Positions 45,523-55,290 of a DNA stretch of 64,000 bases are shown one piece after another. The DNA is from Tissierella sp. MB52-C2 (GTDB lineage Bacteria > Bacillota > Clostridia > Tissierellales > Tissierellaceae). The notes under the pieces were generated by a model. It ran no database searches. It saw only the letters and a program-made list of their open reading frames with translations, and was not told where the DNA came from. The first letter of the stretch is position 1, and every line of letters begins with the position of its first letter. The stretch spans positions 682,001 through 746,000 of the forward strand of contig NZ_CP133261.1 in the NCBI RefSeq assembly GCF_030931715.1. The letters are read 5' to 3'. The translations under genes and the position numbers were made by a program.

Positions 45523-46841
45523 ATGGTTTAAGACTACTAATAGATATTATAGGGCTATTTTTTGAAATATCTATAATTTCTTATTATATGGGGACGGTGT
45601 TAAAAGAATGTAAAGTAAACAAAAGAATAGAGCTATCATCCTATTTTATAATGATGATCTCTATAACTATTACAACTATATACTATCAAAATACAACTAT
45701 ACTTCCTATGACCTATTTTATAATGCTTATGCTTATTTCCATGCTTTATAAAGGAGAGATACTGTTAAAGGTAATCTTAAATTTAATTCTTGTTGCATTT
45801 TTTATAGCATCAGAAGTAATAGCAGTTACAATTCTTGTTGTTTTAATTGGAGAAAATGCACAATTTATTTTAAATAATATATTACATTATTCGCAAGTTA
45901 TATTTATTTCTAAAGTATTAGTATTTATTATTATAAAAATATATGAATATAGAAGTGGTAATACTTATTCTTTTATTCGTCGAAGAATACTATTTCCATT
46001 AATATCAATACCTATTTCAAGCATTTTGGTAATATGTATTATTGCTAAAATACCTTTTGTGACTACAAGTACATATATAACTTTATCGGTTATACTAACA
46101 ACTTCACTATTAATCGTAGCAAATATATTTATTTTTTATCTATTTGAAAAACAATTAAAACAAGAACAAAAAAATATTAAACTTGAATTCTTCAAGCAAC
46201 AATTTAAAAAACAGAAAAAACACTTTGAAGAACTAACTGAAAATCAGAGAAGAATTAATAAAACGATGCATGATACTAAAAATCAATTATTAGCAATACT
46301 AGGATATATAGAAAACAATGAAAATGACATAGCCATAGAAAACTTAAATTTATTATGTAATAATATAGTTGAAAGACAGAAATCTATTAATACTGGTAAT
46401 ATAGCTGTAGACTCACTTTTAAATGTAAAGATAAATAAAATAAAAGAACTAGATATAGACCTAGAAATTTCTATCTTTTTAGAACAAAACAACCAAATAG
46501 AAGAAATTGAACTTTGCATAATATTGGGCAATTTATTAGATAATTCAATTGAAGCTTGTGAAAAGATACCTCTAGATGGTGAGAAAAAAATTAAACTTAA
46601 AATTATTCAGGTAGAAGAATACTTATCAATATATATAAGGAATTCTACTTGTGATAAAATCAAATTTGAAAAAAGTAAGATTTCCACTACAAAGAAAGAT
46701 AAGATCTTTCATGGATTTGGTTTGGAAAATATAAAAGAAATAGTAGATAAGTATAATGGGCATATGGATTGTGAATATATAGAAGATACCTTTATAGTTA
46801 AAGTATTGTTGCAGAATTCCTTAACTAGTGCTATATCATAA
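45519..46841 (+). CDS. GHKL-domain sensor histidine kinase (AgrC-like)
   Basis: The 440-residue kinase has about six N-terminal membrane helices (1-205), then a coiled-coil-like stretch (EKQLKQEQKNIKLEFFKQQF). The phospho-acceptor helix is NKTMHDTKNQLLAILGYIEN, and a GHKL ATPase has the N-box LGNLLDNSIEACEKI and G-box HGFGLENIKEIVDKY. Peptide pheromones or the lanthipeptide itself are plausible signals. Its ATG overlaps the regulator stop by 4 bases. No AgrB/AgrD pair was found nearby. Confidence 0.9.
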   Translation: MNGLRLLIDIIGLFFEISIISYYMGTVLKECKVNKRIELSSYFIMMISITITTIYYQNTTILPMTYFIMLMLISMLYKGEILLKVILNLILVAFFIASEVIAVTILVVLIGENAQFILNNILHYSQVIFISKVLVFIIIKIYEYRSGNTYSFIRRRILFPLISIPISSILVICIIAKIPFVTTSTYITLSVILTTSLLIVANIFIFYLFEKQLKQEQKNIKLEFFKQQFKKQKKHFEELTENQRRINKTMHDTKNQLLAILGYIENNENDIAIENLNLLCNNIVERQKSINTGNIAVDSLLNVKINKIKELDIDLEISIFLEQNNQIEEIELCIILGNLLDNSIEACEKIPLDGEKKIKLKIIQVEEYLSIYIRNSTCDKIKFEKSKISTTKKDKIFHGFGLENIKEIVDKYNGHMDCEYIEDTFIVKVLLQNSLTSAIS

Positions 46842-46899
46842 ATTCAATTTATGATAAAATACTTATAAGATTTTAATTTAAATACTAGGAGATGTAAGA

Positions 46900-47394
46900 A
46901 TGAATCCAAAATATTACTCATTTAATTCACCTATAGGAAAATTAACAGTATACTTTATTGAAGAAGGGGTTATAGGGCTTTCCTTTGCAGAAGAAGGGGA
47001 CAATCTTAAATATATGGAGAGATACTATGGTACTCCTATGGAAGTAGATAAAAAGGATTATAATTATCATGATGAAATAATCAAATATCTAGAAGGGAAT
47101 CTAAAAGAATTTACTATACCATTTTTATTAAAAGGAACTCCTTTCCAAGAAAAAGTATGGAAAGAGTTACTAAATATTCCCTATGGTGAAACTAGAACTT
47201 ATATAGAGATGGCTGAAAGAGTCGGATGTCCAAAAGGACCTAGGGCTGTAGGCGGTGCATTAAATAAAAATCCTGTGGCTATAATTGTACCTTGCCATAG
47301 AGTGATTGGTGCCAATAGGAAATTGGTAGGTTTTGCAGGTGGATTAGATTTGAAAGAAAAACTATTAAGTCTAGAAAAGAATAACATTATATAA
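46900..47394 (+). CDS. ogt: Methylated-DNA-protein-cysteine methyltransferase
   Basis: The 164-residue suicide repair enzyme transfers the methyl from O6-methylguanine to its Cys in IIVPCHRVIGANRKLVGFAG. The DNA-binding helix motif TPFQEKVWKELLNIPYGETR is also present. Length fits Ogt-type enzymes without the Ada N-domain. Ribosome site TAGGAGATG. It marks the right-hand return to housekeeping genes after the RiPP island. Confidence 0.95.
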   Translation: MNPKYYSFNSPIGKLTVYFIEEGVIGLSFAEEGDNLKYMERYYGTPMEVDKKDYNYHDEIIKYLEGNLKEFTIPFLLKGTPFQEKVWKELLNIPYGETRTYIEMAERVGCPKGPRAVGGALNKNPVAIIVPCHRVIGANRKLVGFAGGLDLKEKLLSLEKNNII

Positions 47395-47437
47395 TTAATC
47401 TGAATATCCTGATATAAAAACAGAAAGGAGAATAATT

Positions 47438-48676
47438 ATGGACTATCCTATTGTTTTTATACCAGGACTTTTTGGTTCCATGGGTGATGATGTAATAAAG
47501 GGGACTGGAGAATTTTCTTTTGGCTTTGCAGAGAAAATCTATAGGCCTTTTATTCAGATACTAAACTCTATGGGATATGAAGAAAATAAAAACTTATATA
47601 TATCTTATTATGACTGGAAAAAAACTGTGGTGGAAATAGTGGAAAGATATTTAATTCCCACCATCGAGAAAGCTAAAAGAGAATCAGGAATGGATAAGGT
47701 AATTCTTTTGGGACATAGTCTAGGAGGTTTAGTAGGAAGGGGGTATATGAGCTACTATTCTTCAGCTATTGACAAATTAATTATGATAGGTACTCCAAAT
47801 TTAGGTTCAGTAAATGCATATTATTTTTGGAGTGGTGGTAAACTACCTTATTCTAAAATAGAGGATAATGTTTTATATAATGCAGTGAAATTTGGTTTTA
47901 TATTATACTATTCTTTATTTTATGGAGTAAATTATCTAGAAGGATTGAGAAATTTATTTCCAGTTGCACAGGATCTATTACCAAGTCGTAAGTATGGAAA
48001 CTATTTATTATTTAAAAATAATAAGGGTGCGAAGGAACTTTTAACTGAAGATATGGCAATAAGTAATCCTTTTCTAAATAAATTAGAAAATACCACAATA
48101 GATAAAGATAAAACTTTTATTGTAAGTGGCACAGGAGTATTTACAAATATGGAACTTATAGTAAGTAAAAATAAAAGAAAAAGGTTAAGATGGGCAGATG
48201 GAAAACCTATAAATACAATTAGAACAAGCAGTGGAGATGGTACAGTAACTACAACTAGTACACTAGGATATCTAGGTGGAAATAATATAGTATTGGAAGG
48301 AAATCACACAAATATTTTATATAGATCAAAGGATTATTTAGAAAATGTATTGGGGAAAATATCTGTAATGGAAGAAATAAAAGAGGAAAAAATAGAAAAA
48401 GTATATGTAATTATCGCTGACAAGTGTAATGCCATAAATATTCAGACTTCTGGATTAAATCATATATCTAGTCAATCTATAAATATAACTGACAACAAGG
48501 TTCAAGCTATAAAGTTATCTCCTAATAGATTTATGGTAATGATTACAGGAGATAATGATTTAGATTTTAAATTTAATATAGAATCCTATAAAAAATTTAA
48601 GGGGCAAATCCATATGTTTATTGCCGATAAGAATGGTATAAGTAAGGAGTCGAACTACTTGAAGTATACAATATAA
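47438..48676 (+). CDS. Alpha/beta hydrolase, lipase-like
   Basis: The 412-residue protein has an N-terminal PIVFIPGLFGSMGDD (oxyanion region), the nucleophile elbow VILLGHSLGGLVGRGYMSYY with catalytic Ser in GHSLGG, and a likely His near VLEGNHTNILYRSKDY. This fits PGAP1/LCAT-like lipases. No signal peptide is seen, so a cytosolic or membrane-peripheral role is expected. The C-terminal 100 residues look like a beta-rich accessory domain. Ribosome site AAAGGAG. Confidence 0.82.
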   Translation: MDYPIVFIPGLFGSMGDDVIKGTGEFSFGFAEKIYRPFIQILNSMGYEENKNLYISYYDWKKTVVEIVERYLIPTIEKAKRESGMDKVILLGHSLGGLVGRGYMSYYSSAIDKLIMIGTPNLGSVNAYYFWSGGKLPYSKIEDNVLYNAVKFGFILYYSLFYGVNYLEGLRNLFPVAQDLLPSRKYGNYLLFKNNKGAKELLTEDMAISNPFLNKLENTTIDKDKTFIVSGTGVFTNMELIVSKNKRKRLRWADGKPINTIRTSSGDGTVTTTSTLGYLGGNNIVLEGNHTNILYRSKDYLENVLGKISVMEEIKEEKIEKVYVIIADKCNAINIQTSGLNHISSQSINITDNKVQAIKLSPNRFMVMITGDNDLDFKFNIESYKKFKGQIHMFIADKNGISKESNYLKYTI

Positions 48677-48709
48677 TATGATATTATTGGCTTATAATAT
48701 CATAGCTTT

Positions 48710-48872
48710 ATAGGTGTTTCATATATAATATGAAACTTAATAGGGAAAGTGGTGAGATACCACTACAGCCCCCGCTACTGTAAATGGGTACGAAACCGAT
48801 AAATGGCCACTGGGAAACTGGGAAGGCATTGGGAGTAGGATGAACCATGAGTCAGGATACCTGCCTATATTT
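48710..48872 (+). ncRNA. Cobalamin (B12) riboswitch
   Basis: Conserved core elements occur in order: AGGGAAAGTGGTGAGATACC, then the B12-box-like CACTACAGCCCCCGCTACTG, CCACTGGGAAACTGGGAAGG, GAGTAGGATGAACCATGAG and TCAGGATACCTGCC. It lies upstream of the btuF-btuC-btuD-type importer and should shut expression down when cobalamin is plentiful. Confidence 0.93.
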
Positions 48873-48899
48873 AAGCCTCGGTGGGAGGGATGAGATGAG

Positions 48900-48935
48900 A
48901 AAAACTTATCCTTTAATAAAGGCGTAAGTTTTTTT
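48900..48935 (+). terminator. Expression-platform terminator of the B12 riboswitch
   Basis: AAAACTTA (48901-48908) pairs with TAAGTTTT (48925-48932) and runs into T7. It sits between the aptamer and the transporter start, so ligand-controlled transcription termination is likely. Confidence 0.75.
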
Positions 48936-48985
48936 GTTTGTAAAGAAACAAGCTATTATAGACAATAAAAAACAGGAGGAAGAAA

Positions 48986-49963
48986 ATGAGAAAAATTAAA
49001 GGGTTAGCATTATTGTTATCATTATTACTAGTGTTTTCAATAGTTGGTTGTACTCCTAAGGAAAAATCAAATGAAGAATTATCATTAGAAGATATAGATT
49101 CACAGGGCAATGAAATAGGAGGAGAATTATCTTCTTTTCCAGTAGAAATAGAAGATAGCTTTGGAAATAAAGTAACCATTGAAGAAGAACCTACAAAAAT
49201 AGTATCTTTAGCACCAAATAATACAGAAGTTTTATTTGCTTTAGGATTAGGAGACAAAGTTATCGGAGTAACATCTTATTGTGATTATCCTGAGGAAGCT
49301 AAGACAAAGGAAATCGTAGGAGATTTTAATGGAAATAATTTGGAAAAAATAGTGGAGTTAGCTCCAGATTTAGTTTTAATTTATGGTGCTGGAAATGAGG
49401 AAGACAATAAGATATTAAAAGATGCTGGAATAAAAATTCTTGGATTTATGCCTGAAACTATAGATGCTGTAATGAATGATATAGAGATAGTAGGAAAAGC
49501 CACTGGTAAAGATAAAGAAGCAACTAAGCTTATTGATGTTATGAATAATAAGAAAGAAGAAATATTAAATAAAGTAAAAGGTCAGGAAAGTGTTAAAGTG
49601 TTTTATGAAATATGGCATGATCCATTAATGGCAGCAGGTAAAGGTTCATATATAGATGAACTTATTACTTTAGCTGGTGGAGAGAATATAGCAGAAGATG
49701 CAGATGGGACTTATCCTCAATATGACTTAGAACAATTAGTTGAAAGAAATCCAGAAGTTTATCTAACATCATCAGATACTGAAGATAAAACTATTGAATC
49801 CATCAAATCTAGACCAGGTTATGAAAATATATCAGCTATAACAAATGATAGAATATATATATTTGAAGGAAACGAATCAAATATTATGTCAAGACCTGGA
49901 CCAAGGATAATTGAAGCGTTGGAATTAGTGGCAAAATCCATTTATCCAGAATTATTTAAATAA
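48986..49963 (+). CDS. btuF: Cobalamin ABC transporter substrate-binding lipoprotein
   Basis: The 325-residue lipoprotein (lipobox SIVGC, Cys 22) has a helical-backbone class III binding fold: PTKIVSLAPNNTEVLFALGL, VIGVTSYCDYPEEAKTKEIV and a C-terminal RPGPRIIEALELVAKSIYPE. The family takes up cobalamin, haem or siderophores; the upstream B12 riboswitch decides for cobalamin. Ribosome site AGGAGG. First gene of the importer operon. Confidence 0.92.
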   Translation: MRKIKGLALLLSLLLVFSIVGCTPKEKSNEELSLEDIDSQGNEIGGELSSFPVEIEDSFGNKVTIEEEPTKIVSLAPNNTEVLFALGLGDKVIGVTSYCDYPEEAKTKEIVGDFNGNNLEKIVELAPDLVLIYGAGNEEDNKILKDAGIKILGFMPETIDAVMNDIEIVGKATGKDKEATKLIDVMNNKKEEILNKVKGQESVKVFYEIWHDPLMAAGKGSYIDELITLAGGENIAEDADGTYPQYDLEQLVERNPEVYLTSSDTEDKTIESIKSRPGYENISAITNDRIYIFEGNESNIMSRPGPRIIEALELVAKSIYPELFK

Positions 49964-49976
49964 AGTTGGGATTGAA

Positions 49977-51020
49977 ATGAGAAAAGGTATAGATAGAACT
50001 AAATATAGTTTGATTATAATCACACTAATATTAATCTTAATATTTACAATAGCTGTCTTTTCCATAATAGGCACTGCAGATATTAGTGTAATAGATACCT
50101 TTAGAATTGTTGGTTCAAAGATACCTATTATAAGAAGATATATAGATATTTCAGATATTGGGAAGTCCCATGAAACTATAATTTGGTCTATAAGACTTCC
50201 TAGAGTATTATTGGGAGTTTTAGTTGGTGCTAGTCTATCTATGGCTGGTGCTGCCTTTCAAGGGATATTCAAAAATCCAATGGCAGATCCTTATGTAATA
50301 GGTATTTCGTCGGGAGCTGCCCTTGGTGCATCTATAGCCATAATACTTAAAATCAATATATCCTTTATGAACTTATCTACAATATCTGTGTTTGCATTTA
50401 TTGGGGCATTAGCAGCAGTTTTTACAGTATATAATATAGCAAAAATAAAGAGCAAGGTTCCAGTTACCACCTTGCTTTTGGCAGGGATTGCCATAGGACA
50501 ATTTTTAACTGCAATAATGTCTTTTTTAATGGTGATATATAGTAAGGATATGGCAAAGATAATATATTGGACCATGGGAAGTTTGGCAGGAAAAGGATGG
50601 GGTCCTTTAAAGGGTATAACTATTCCTGTAGTCATATCAATGATAGGTATTAGCCTGTTCTCAAGGGACTTAAATATTATGCTGACAGGAGAAGAATCAG
50701 CCCAAAGCCTAGGAGTAGATGTAGAGAAGACAAAGATATATATATTAATATTAGGCAGTTTTATGGTTTCCATGGTAGTGTCCATATCTGGAATCATAGG
50801 ATTTGTAGGACTGATTATACCTCATATAGTAAGGATAGTATTAGGACCGGACAATAGAATACTTCTACCTGCATCGGCTTTAGTAGGAGCTATATTTATG
50901 ATTTTTGCAGATACAATGGCTCGTACAATAATTTCTCCAATAGAAATTCCAGTAGGAATAATAACTGCTTTATTTGGCGGACCATTTTTTCTATATTTAC
51001 TAAGAAAGAGTAAAAAATAG
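49977..51020 (+). CDS. btuC: Cobalamin ABC transporter permease (FecCD family)
   Basis: The 347-residue protein has about ten membrane helices, with RLPRVLLGVLVGASLSMAGA and QGIFKNPMADPYVIGISSGA, the FecCD signature, and VSISGIIGFVGLIIPHIVRI near the coupling region. It forms the B12 channel as a dimer. It follows btuF by 13 bases; the ribosome site TTGGGA is weak, suggesting translational coupling. Confidence 0.92.
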   Translation: MRKGIDRTKYSLIIITLILILIFTIAVFSIIGTADISVIDTFRIVGSKIPIIRRYIDISDIGKSHETIIWSIRLPRVLLGVLVGASLSMAGAAFQGIFKNPMADPYVIGISSGAALGASIAIILKINISFMNLSTISVFAFIGALAAVFTVYNIAKIKSKVPVTTLLLAGIAIGQFLTAIMSFLMVIYSKDMAKIIYWTMGSLAGKGWGPLKGITIPVVISMIGISLFSRDLNIMLTGEESAQSLGVDVEKTKIYILILGSFMVSMVVSISGIIGFVGLIIPHIVRIVLGPDNRILLPASALVGAIFMIFADTMARTIISPIEIPVGIITALFGGPFFLYLLRKSKK

Positions 51021-51048
51021 TGAATATGACGACACCGGAGGTGTTACT

Positions 51049-51825
51049 ATGTATGCTTTACAAGTTAAAGATTTAAGATTTAGTTATGGTAAAAAAATAA
51101 TATTGAAGGATATATCTCTTAATATAGAAAAAGGAAAGTTTGTAAGTATAATAGGCCCTAACGGTTCTGGAAAATCAACTCTTTTAAAAAATCTTAACCA
51201 TATACATAAACCTAAGAATGGAAAAGTGGAATTAGAAGGGCTAGATATAAAGAAGATAAAGCCTAGGGAATTGGCTATGAAAATAGCTCTAGTACCTCAA
51301 AATACTATTATTGATTATGAGTTTACAGTGGAAGATATAGTTCTTATGGGGAGGCACCCTTATAAGGGAAGGTTTCAAAAAGAAGATGAAAATGATTATA
51401 TGATTGTGAATCAAGCAATGGAAATGACAAATACACTTCACTTAAAGGATAGGATTATTACAGAGATTTCAGGTGGTGAAAGACAAAGAGTCATAATAGC
51501 TAAGGCCTTAGCTCAGAATCCTGCTATAATTTTACTAGATGAGCCAACTTCTCATTTAGATATAAATCATCAAATAGAAATATTAAATCTTTTAAGAAAG
51601 CTGAATCAAGATAAAGGTACGACTATAATAGTGGTAATCCACGATATAAATTTAGCAGCTAGATATTCTGATGAGATTGTTATATTGAATGAAGGAGAAA
51701 TAGTAGATGTAGGAAGTCCAGATGATGTTATTACAAAGAAAAATATCGAAGCTATATATAATATTGATGTTGTTATAGAAAAAAATAAATATTCCAATAG
51801 TCTTTATTTAACACCAATCAATTAA
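51049..51825 (+). CDS. btuD: Cobalamin ABC transporter ATPase
   Basis: The 258-residue FepC/BtuD-type ATPase has Walker A GPNGSGKSTLLKNLN, Q-loop ALVPQNTIIDYEFTVEDIVL, signature ISGGERQRVIIAKALA, Walker B AIILLDEPTSHLD and H-loop VIHD. Ribosome site CCGGAGG. Completes the importer operon, with a terminator following. Confidence 0.92.
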   Translation: MYALQVKDLRFSYGKKIILKDISLNIEKGKFVSIIGPNGSGKSTLLKNLNHIHKPKNGKVELEGLDIKKIKPRELAMKIALVPQNTIIDYEFTVEDIVLMGRHPYKGRFQKEDENDYMIVNQAMEMTNTLHLKDRIITEISGGERQRVIIAKALAQNPAIILLDEPTSHLDINHQIEILNLLRKLNQDKGTTIIVVIHDINLAARYSDEIVILNEGEIVDVGSPDDVITKKNIEAIYNIDVVIEKNKYSNSLYLTPIN

Positions 51826-51848
51826 GTAAAGATTAATAATTAGAAATA

Positions 51849-51880
51849 TAAACTAGCTTGAGCTAGTTTATATTTTTTGT
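51849..51880 (+). terminator. Terminator after btuD
   Basis: AAACTAGC, loop TTGA, GCTAGTTT, then TATTTTTTG; 24 bases after the stop. Confidence 0.85.
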
Positions 51881-51952
51881 TAACTAATGGGCAAGTTATA
51901 CTTTTATCTTTATATTTGTTATGTTATATTAAATAATTGAGGAGTGATAAGA

Positions 51953-52765
51953 ATGAAATATAAATTAGTTGCTATAGATATGGATGGTACACTTTTAAAT
52001 AGCGATAATCAAATTTCTGAAAGAACAAGAGTGGCAATAGAAAAAGCAAAAGAAAAGGGAGCACATATTGTAATATCCACAGGAAGAGTTTTAAAATCAG
52101 CATTATACTATTCAGAGACTTTAAAGTTGAGAAATCCAATAATTGCCTGTAATGGTGCAATTATTGTAGATGAATCAGCTAATGTTATCTATAAAAAACC
52201 TATAGAAAAAAGTTTAATAAAAACAATAATTGATATTGCAAAACACAAAAATATATATTATCATTTTTATGATGAATCTAGATTTTATTCTCATGTTAGA
52301 GTTGAGGAAATATTAAAATTCTATAATGAAGGCAGTGAGAAGAGTACTATAGATATGGAAGTATTTGAAGATATAGAAGAAATCATTAGAAACAAAGACT
52401 TAAATGTATATAAATTTATCTTTATTGATGATAATAAAGATAATCTACAAAGTTTAAGGCTAGAATTGGACAAGATAGATAATATAGGCACATCTAGTTC
52501 ATGGATTAATAATATAGAAGCCATGGGATATAATGTATCAAAGGGCGAGGCAGTAAAAGAACTATGTACAAGGATTAATATTAAACCAGAGGAAGTTATA
52601 GCCATAGGCGATAGTGAAAATGATTTATCTATGATACGTTTTGCTGGTTTAGGAGTTGCCATGGGAAATGGAGATGAAATAATAAAAAAAGAGGCTGATT
52701 ATATTACAGATACAAATGATGAAGATGGTGTAGCTAAAATAATAGAGAAATTTATATTAGAATAG
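51953..52765 (+). CDS. Cof-type HAD family phosphatase
   Basis: The 270-residue protein has HAD motif I DMDGTLLNSDNQIS, motif II STGR, and motif IV VIAIGDSENDLSMIRFAGLG, with a C2B cap between. This matches the Cof/YidA subfamily that dephosphorylates sugar phosphates, flavin or PLP intermediates. ATG 51953 is chosen because GAGGAG is 8 bases upstream; the GTG 9 bases earlier overlaps that site. Confidence 0.9.
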   Translation: MKYKLVAIDMDGTLLNSDNQISERTRVAIEKAKEKGAHIVISTGRVLKSALYYSETLKLRNPIIACNGAIIVDESANVIYKKPIEKSLIKTIIDIAKHKNIYYHFYDESRFYSHVRVEEILKFYNEGSEKSTIDMEVFEDIEEIIRNKDLNVYKFIFIDDNKDNLQSLRLELDKIDNIGTSSSWINNIEAMGYNVSKGEAVKELCTRINIKPEEVIAIGDSENDLSMIRFAGLGVAMGNGDEIIKKEADYITDTNDEDGVAKIIEKFILE

Positions 52766-52780
52766 GAGCGTAAAGAATAT

Positions 52781-53251
52781 ATGGCATTAAATATAGTACT
52801 TGTAGAACCTGAAATACCATCAAATACAGGTAATATTGCTAGAACCTGTGCCTTAACGGGAACAGTACTTCACTTAGTAAGACCTTTAGGTTTTTCAGTA
52901 GATGATAAAGCACTTAAACGAGCTGGACTTGATTATTGGAATTTAGTGGAAATACATTATTATGATAATTTCTTTGAGCTATTGGAAAAGTATCCTAATG
53001 GAGACTTTTATTATGCTACTACTAAATCTAAAAATAACTATACAGAATTTACTTATAGGGATAATTCATTTTTTGTCTTTGGGAAGGAGACAAAAGGCTT
53101 ATCAAATGAGATATTGGAAGGAAACCTTGATAAAGGTATTAAAATACCTATGAAGGCGAATATAGCCAGGTCTTTAAATTTATCCAACTCAGTAAATATA
53201 ATATTATTTGAAGCTTTAAGACAATTAGATTTTCCTAATATAGGAACATAG
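52781..53251 (+). CDS. trmL: tRNA (cytidine/uridine(34)-2'-O)-methyltransferase
   Basis: The 156-residue SPOUT enzyme methylates the wobble base of tRNA-Leu. Motifs: NIVLVEPEIPSNTGNIARTC, LHLVRPLGFSVDDKALKRAG, FFVFGKETKGLSNEIL and PMKANIARSLNLSNSVNIIL, forming the trefoil knot that binds SAM. Ribosome site TAGGAG, spaced 12 bases; it follows the phosphatase by 15 bases, so an operon. Confidence 0.93.
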   Translation: MALNIVLVEPEIPSNTGNIARTCALTGTVLHLVRPLGFSVDDKALKRAGLDYWNLVEIHYYDNFFELLEKYPNGDFYYATTKSKNNYTEFTYRDNSFFVFGKETKGLSNEILEGNLDKGIKIPMKANIARSLNLSNSVNIILFEALRQLDFPNIGT

Positions 53252-53342
53252 AATAATTTTATTTCAAGTGGTAATAGCCACAATAAATGTGGTATTATAT
53301 ATCTAGAATAAATAGGTTAATAAATTTACTAGGAGGTTGACT

Positions 53343-54962
53343 ATGGATATAGCTCTGCCAGTACTTGGTGGACTAGGTTTATTCTTATATGGAATGAATC
53401 TAATGGGCACAGGTTTACAAAAAGCAGCAGGTGAGAAACTAAAGAGATTAATTGAAGTTTTAACGAACAATAGACTTATGGGTGTATTAGTGGGCGCACT
53501 TGTAACTATGGTTATTCAAAGTAGTTCTGCTACAACAGTTATGGTAATAGGATTTGTAAATGCGGGTCTTATGTCTTTGGCTCAAGCAGCAGGTGTTATT
53601 ATGGGTGCCAATATTGGTACTACAGTAACTGCCCAGTTAATTGCTTTTAACTTAACAGATTTTGCACCTTTAGCAGTAGCAATAGGTGTAGGTATTTGGA
53701 TTGCAACCTCAAAGAAAAAAGCTAAAAATATGGCAGAGATACTTATTGGATTTGGTATTCTGTTTATTGGTATGGATATGATGAGCGGTGGTCTAAAGCC
53801 TTTAGCAGATTTGCCAGCATTTACTAATATTATGGTTAGTTTAAATAATCCAGTTTTAGGTATGTTAGTGGGATTGGGACTTACTACCATTGTTCAGAGT
53901 AGTAGTGCTTCTATAGGTTTACTACAGGCTTTGGCTAGCCAAGGATTGTTAAATATAAATATTGCATTTCCAATTCTTTTTGGAGATAATATTGGTACAA
54001 CTACAACAGCTATGATATCATCAGTTGGGGCTAATAAGACAGCAAAACGTGCAGCTATAATACATTTTTTATTTAACTTAATTGGTACCATTATATTTAT
54101 GACAATTTTAAAAACACCAATACAAGATTTAGTAACGAAAATATCTCCTAATGATGTTCAGAGACAAATAGCTAATGCTCATACATTATTTAACCTAATA
54201 AATGTAGCTATTCAATTACCTTTTGCAGGATTATTGGTTAAGGCTGCACAAGCTATAGTTCCTGGAGATGAAAGACAAGATGTCCAAGAGTCAAAATTCC
54301 TTGACTTTAGAATTATAGAAACTCCATCTATAGCATTAGGACAAGTAAGAAAAGAAATTGCAAGAATGGGTGATTTCGTAGAAGATAATCTAGATAGAGC
54401 TAAAAGAGCATTTGTAGATGGTGAATATAAGGAAATTGAAATTGCTTTGGAACAAGAACAGAAAATAAATAGATTACAAAAAGAAATTACTGAATATCTA
54501 GTTAGACTTTCTAATGCCCCTATATCTGATGAAGAACATAAACAAGTTAATGTGTTTTTTAACAACATAAATGATATAGAGAGAGTAGGAGACCATGCTG
54601 AGAATATAGTTGAACTTGCAGAAGAAAGAATGGAAGATAATATGCAGTTTACAGAAGGAGCTATAGAAGAATTAAATGAAATGTTTGGGAAGTGTCAGTT
54701 GGCATTTAAAAAGTCTATGGAGGCTTTTAAAACAAATGGAGAGAAAGAAGCTCGAGAAGTATTAGTTTTAGAAGATGAAGTAGATGCTTTAGAAACAAAA
54801 AATAGGGAAAATCATATATATAGATTAAATAAAGGATTATGTTCTACAGGACCTGGTATAATCTTTTTAGATTGTATAAGTAATTTGGAGAGAATATCAG
54901 ACCATTGTTCTAATGTGGCTTTATATGTACTAGATAACTATAAAGCAAAACCTAAACATTAA
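53343..54962 (+). CDS. Na+/phosphate cotransporter with PhoU-like C-terminus
   Basis: This 539-residue protein has two inverted NaPi repeats in the N-terminal 310 residues, each with the QSSSAT/QSSSAS motif (VIQSSSATTVMVIGFVNAGL; TIVQSSSASIGLLQALASQG). A PhoU-like helical domain (about 340-535) carries NNINDIERVGDHAENIVELA and the matching SNLERISDHCSNVALYVLDN. It imports phosphate with sodium. ATG 53343 follows AGGAGG by 6 bases; the in-frame TTG two codons earlier is not needed. Confidence 0.92.
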   Translation: MDIALPVLGGLGLFLYGMNLMGTGLQKAAGEKLKRLIEVLTNNRLMGVLVGALVTMVIQSSSATTVMVIGFVNAGLMSLAQAAGVIMGANIGTTVTAQLIAFNLTDFAPLAVAIGVGIWIATSKKKAKNMAEILIGFGILFIGMDMMSGGLKPLADLPAFTNIMVSLNNPVLGMLVGLGLTTIVQSSSASIGLLQALASQGLLNINIAFPILFGDNIGTTTTAMISSVGANKTAKRAAIIHFLFNLIGTIIFMTILKTPIQDLVTKISPNDVQRQIANAHTLFNLINVAIQLPFAGLLVKAAQAIVPGDERQDVQESKFLDFRIIETPSIALGQVRKEIARMGDFVEDNLDRAKRAFVDGEYKEIEIALEQEQKINRLQKEITEYLVRLSNAPISDEEHKQVNVFFNNINDIERVGDHAENIVELAEERMEDNMQFTEGAIEELNEMFGKCQLAFKKSMEAFKTNGEKEAREVLVLEDEVDALETKNRENHIYRLNKGLCSTGPGIIFLDCISNLERISDHCSNVALYVLDNYKAKPKH

Positions 54963-54986
54963 TAAAAAAATTAATAATCAAAAGGG

Positions 54987-55015
54987 TTGTATATTTATAT
55001 TTTATGTATTATAAT
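54987..55015 (+). promoter_or_regulatory. Promoter of the glycine reductase operon leader
   Basis: TTGTAT (54987-54992), a 17-base spacer, TATAAT (55010-55015). It lies about 100 bases before the first glycine aptamer. Confidence 0.65.
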
Positions 55016-55112
55016 ACTAGGTGGATGTGAAAAAAGTATCAAAAAGTCGAATTCACACATATAGTAATTAAAGAAAGATTTAATTATAAAATTTAATTAT
55101 CTGGATGACTAA

Positions 55113-55290
55113 TACGGAAGAGACCATATTATTTGTGGCGCCGAAGGAAGAAGTTGATGGATAGCCGATCCATAATGAAACTCTCAGGCAAAAGGACCGT
55201 ATTGTGACAGAACTCTGGAAAGCGCAAGCACCGAAGGAGCAATCTTAAGTGGAGAATCTCTCAGGTAAATGAACAGAGTAAATAGGCCCA
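55113..55290 (+). ncRNA. Tandem glycine riboswitch (gcvT type)
   Basis: Two aptamers are recognisable. The first has GGAAGAGACC, GGCGCCGAAGGAAGAAG and ACTCTCAGGCAAAAGGACCG (to about 55203). The second has ACTCTGGAAAGCGC, GCACCGAAGGAGCAA and AATCTCTCAGGTAAATGAAC (to about 55280). The 3' end of aptamer 2 overlaps the terminator stem, so glycine binding should prevent termination. It heads the trxBA-grd operon, whose substrate is glycine. Confidence 0.95.
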
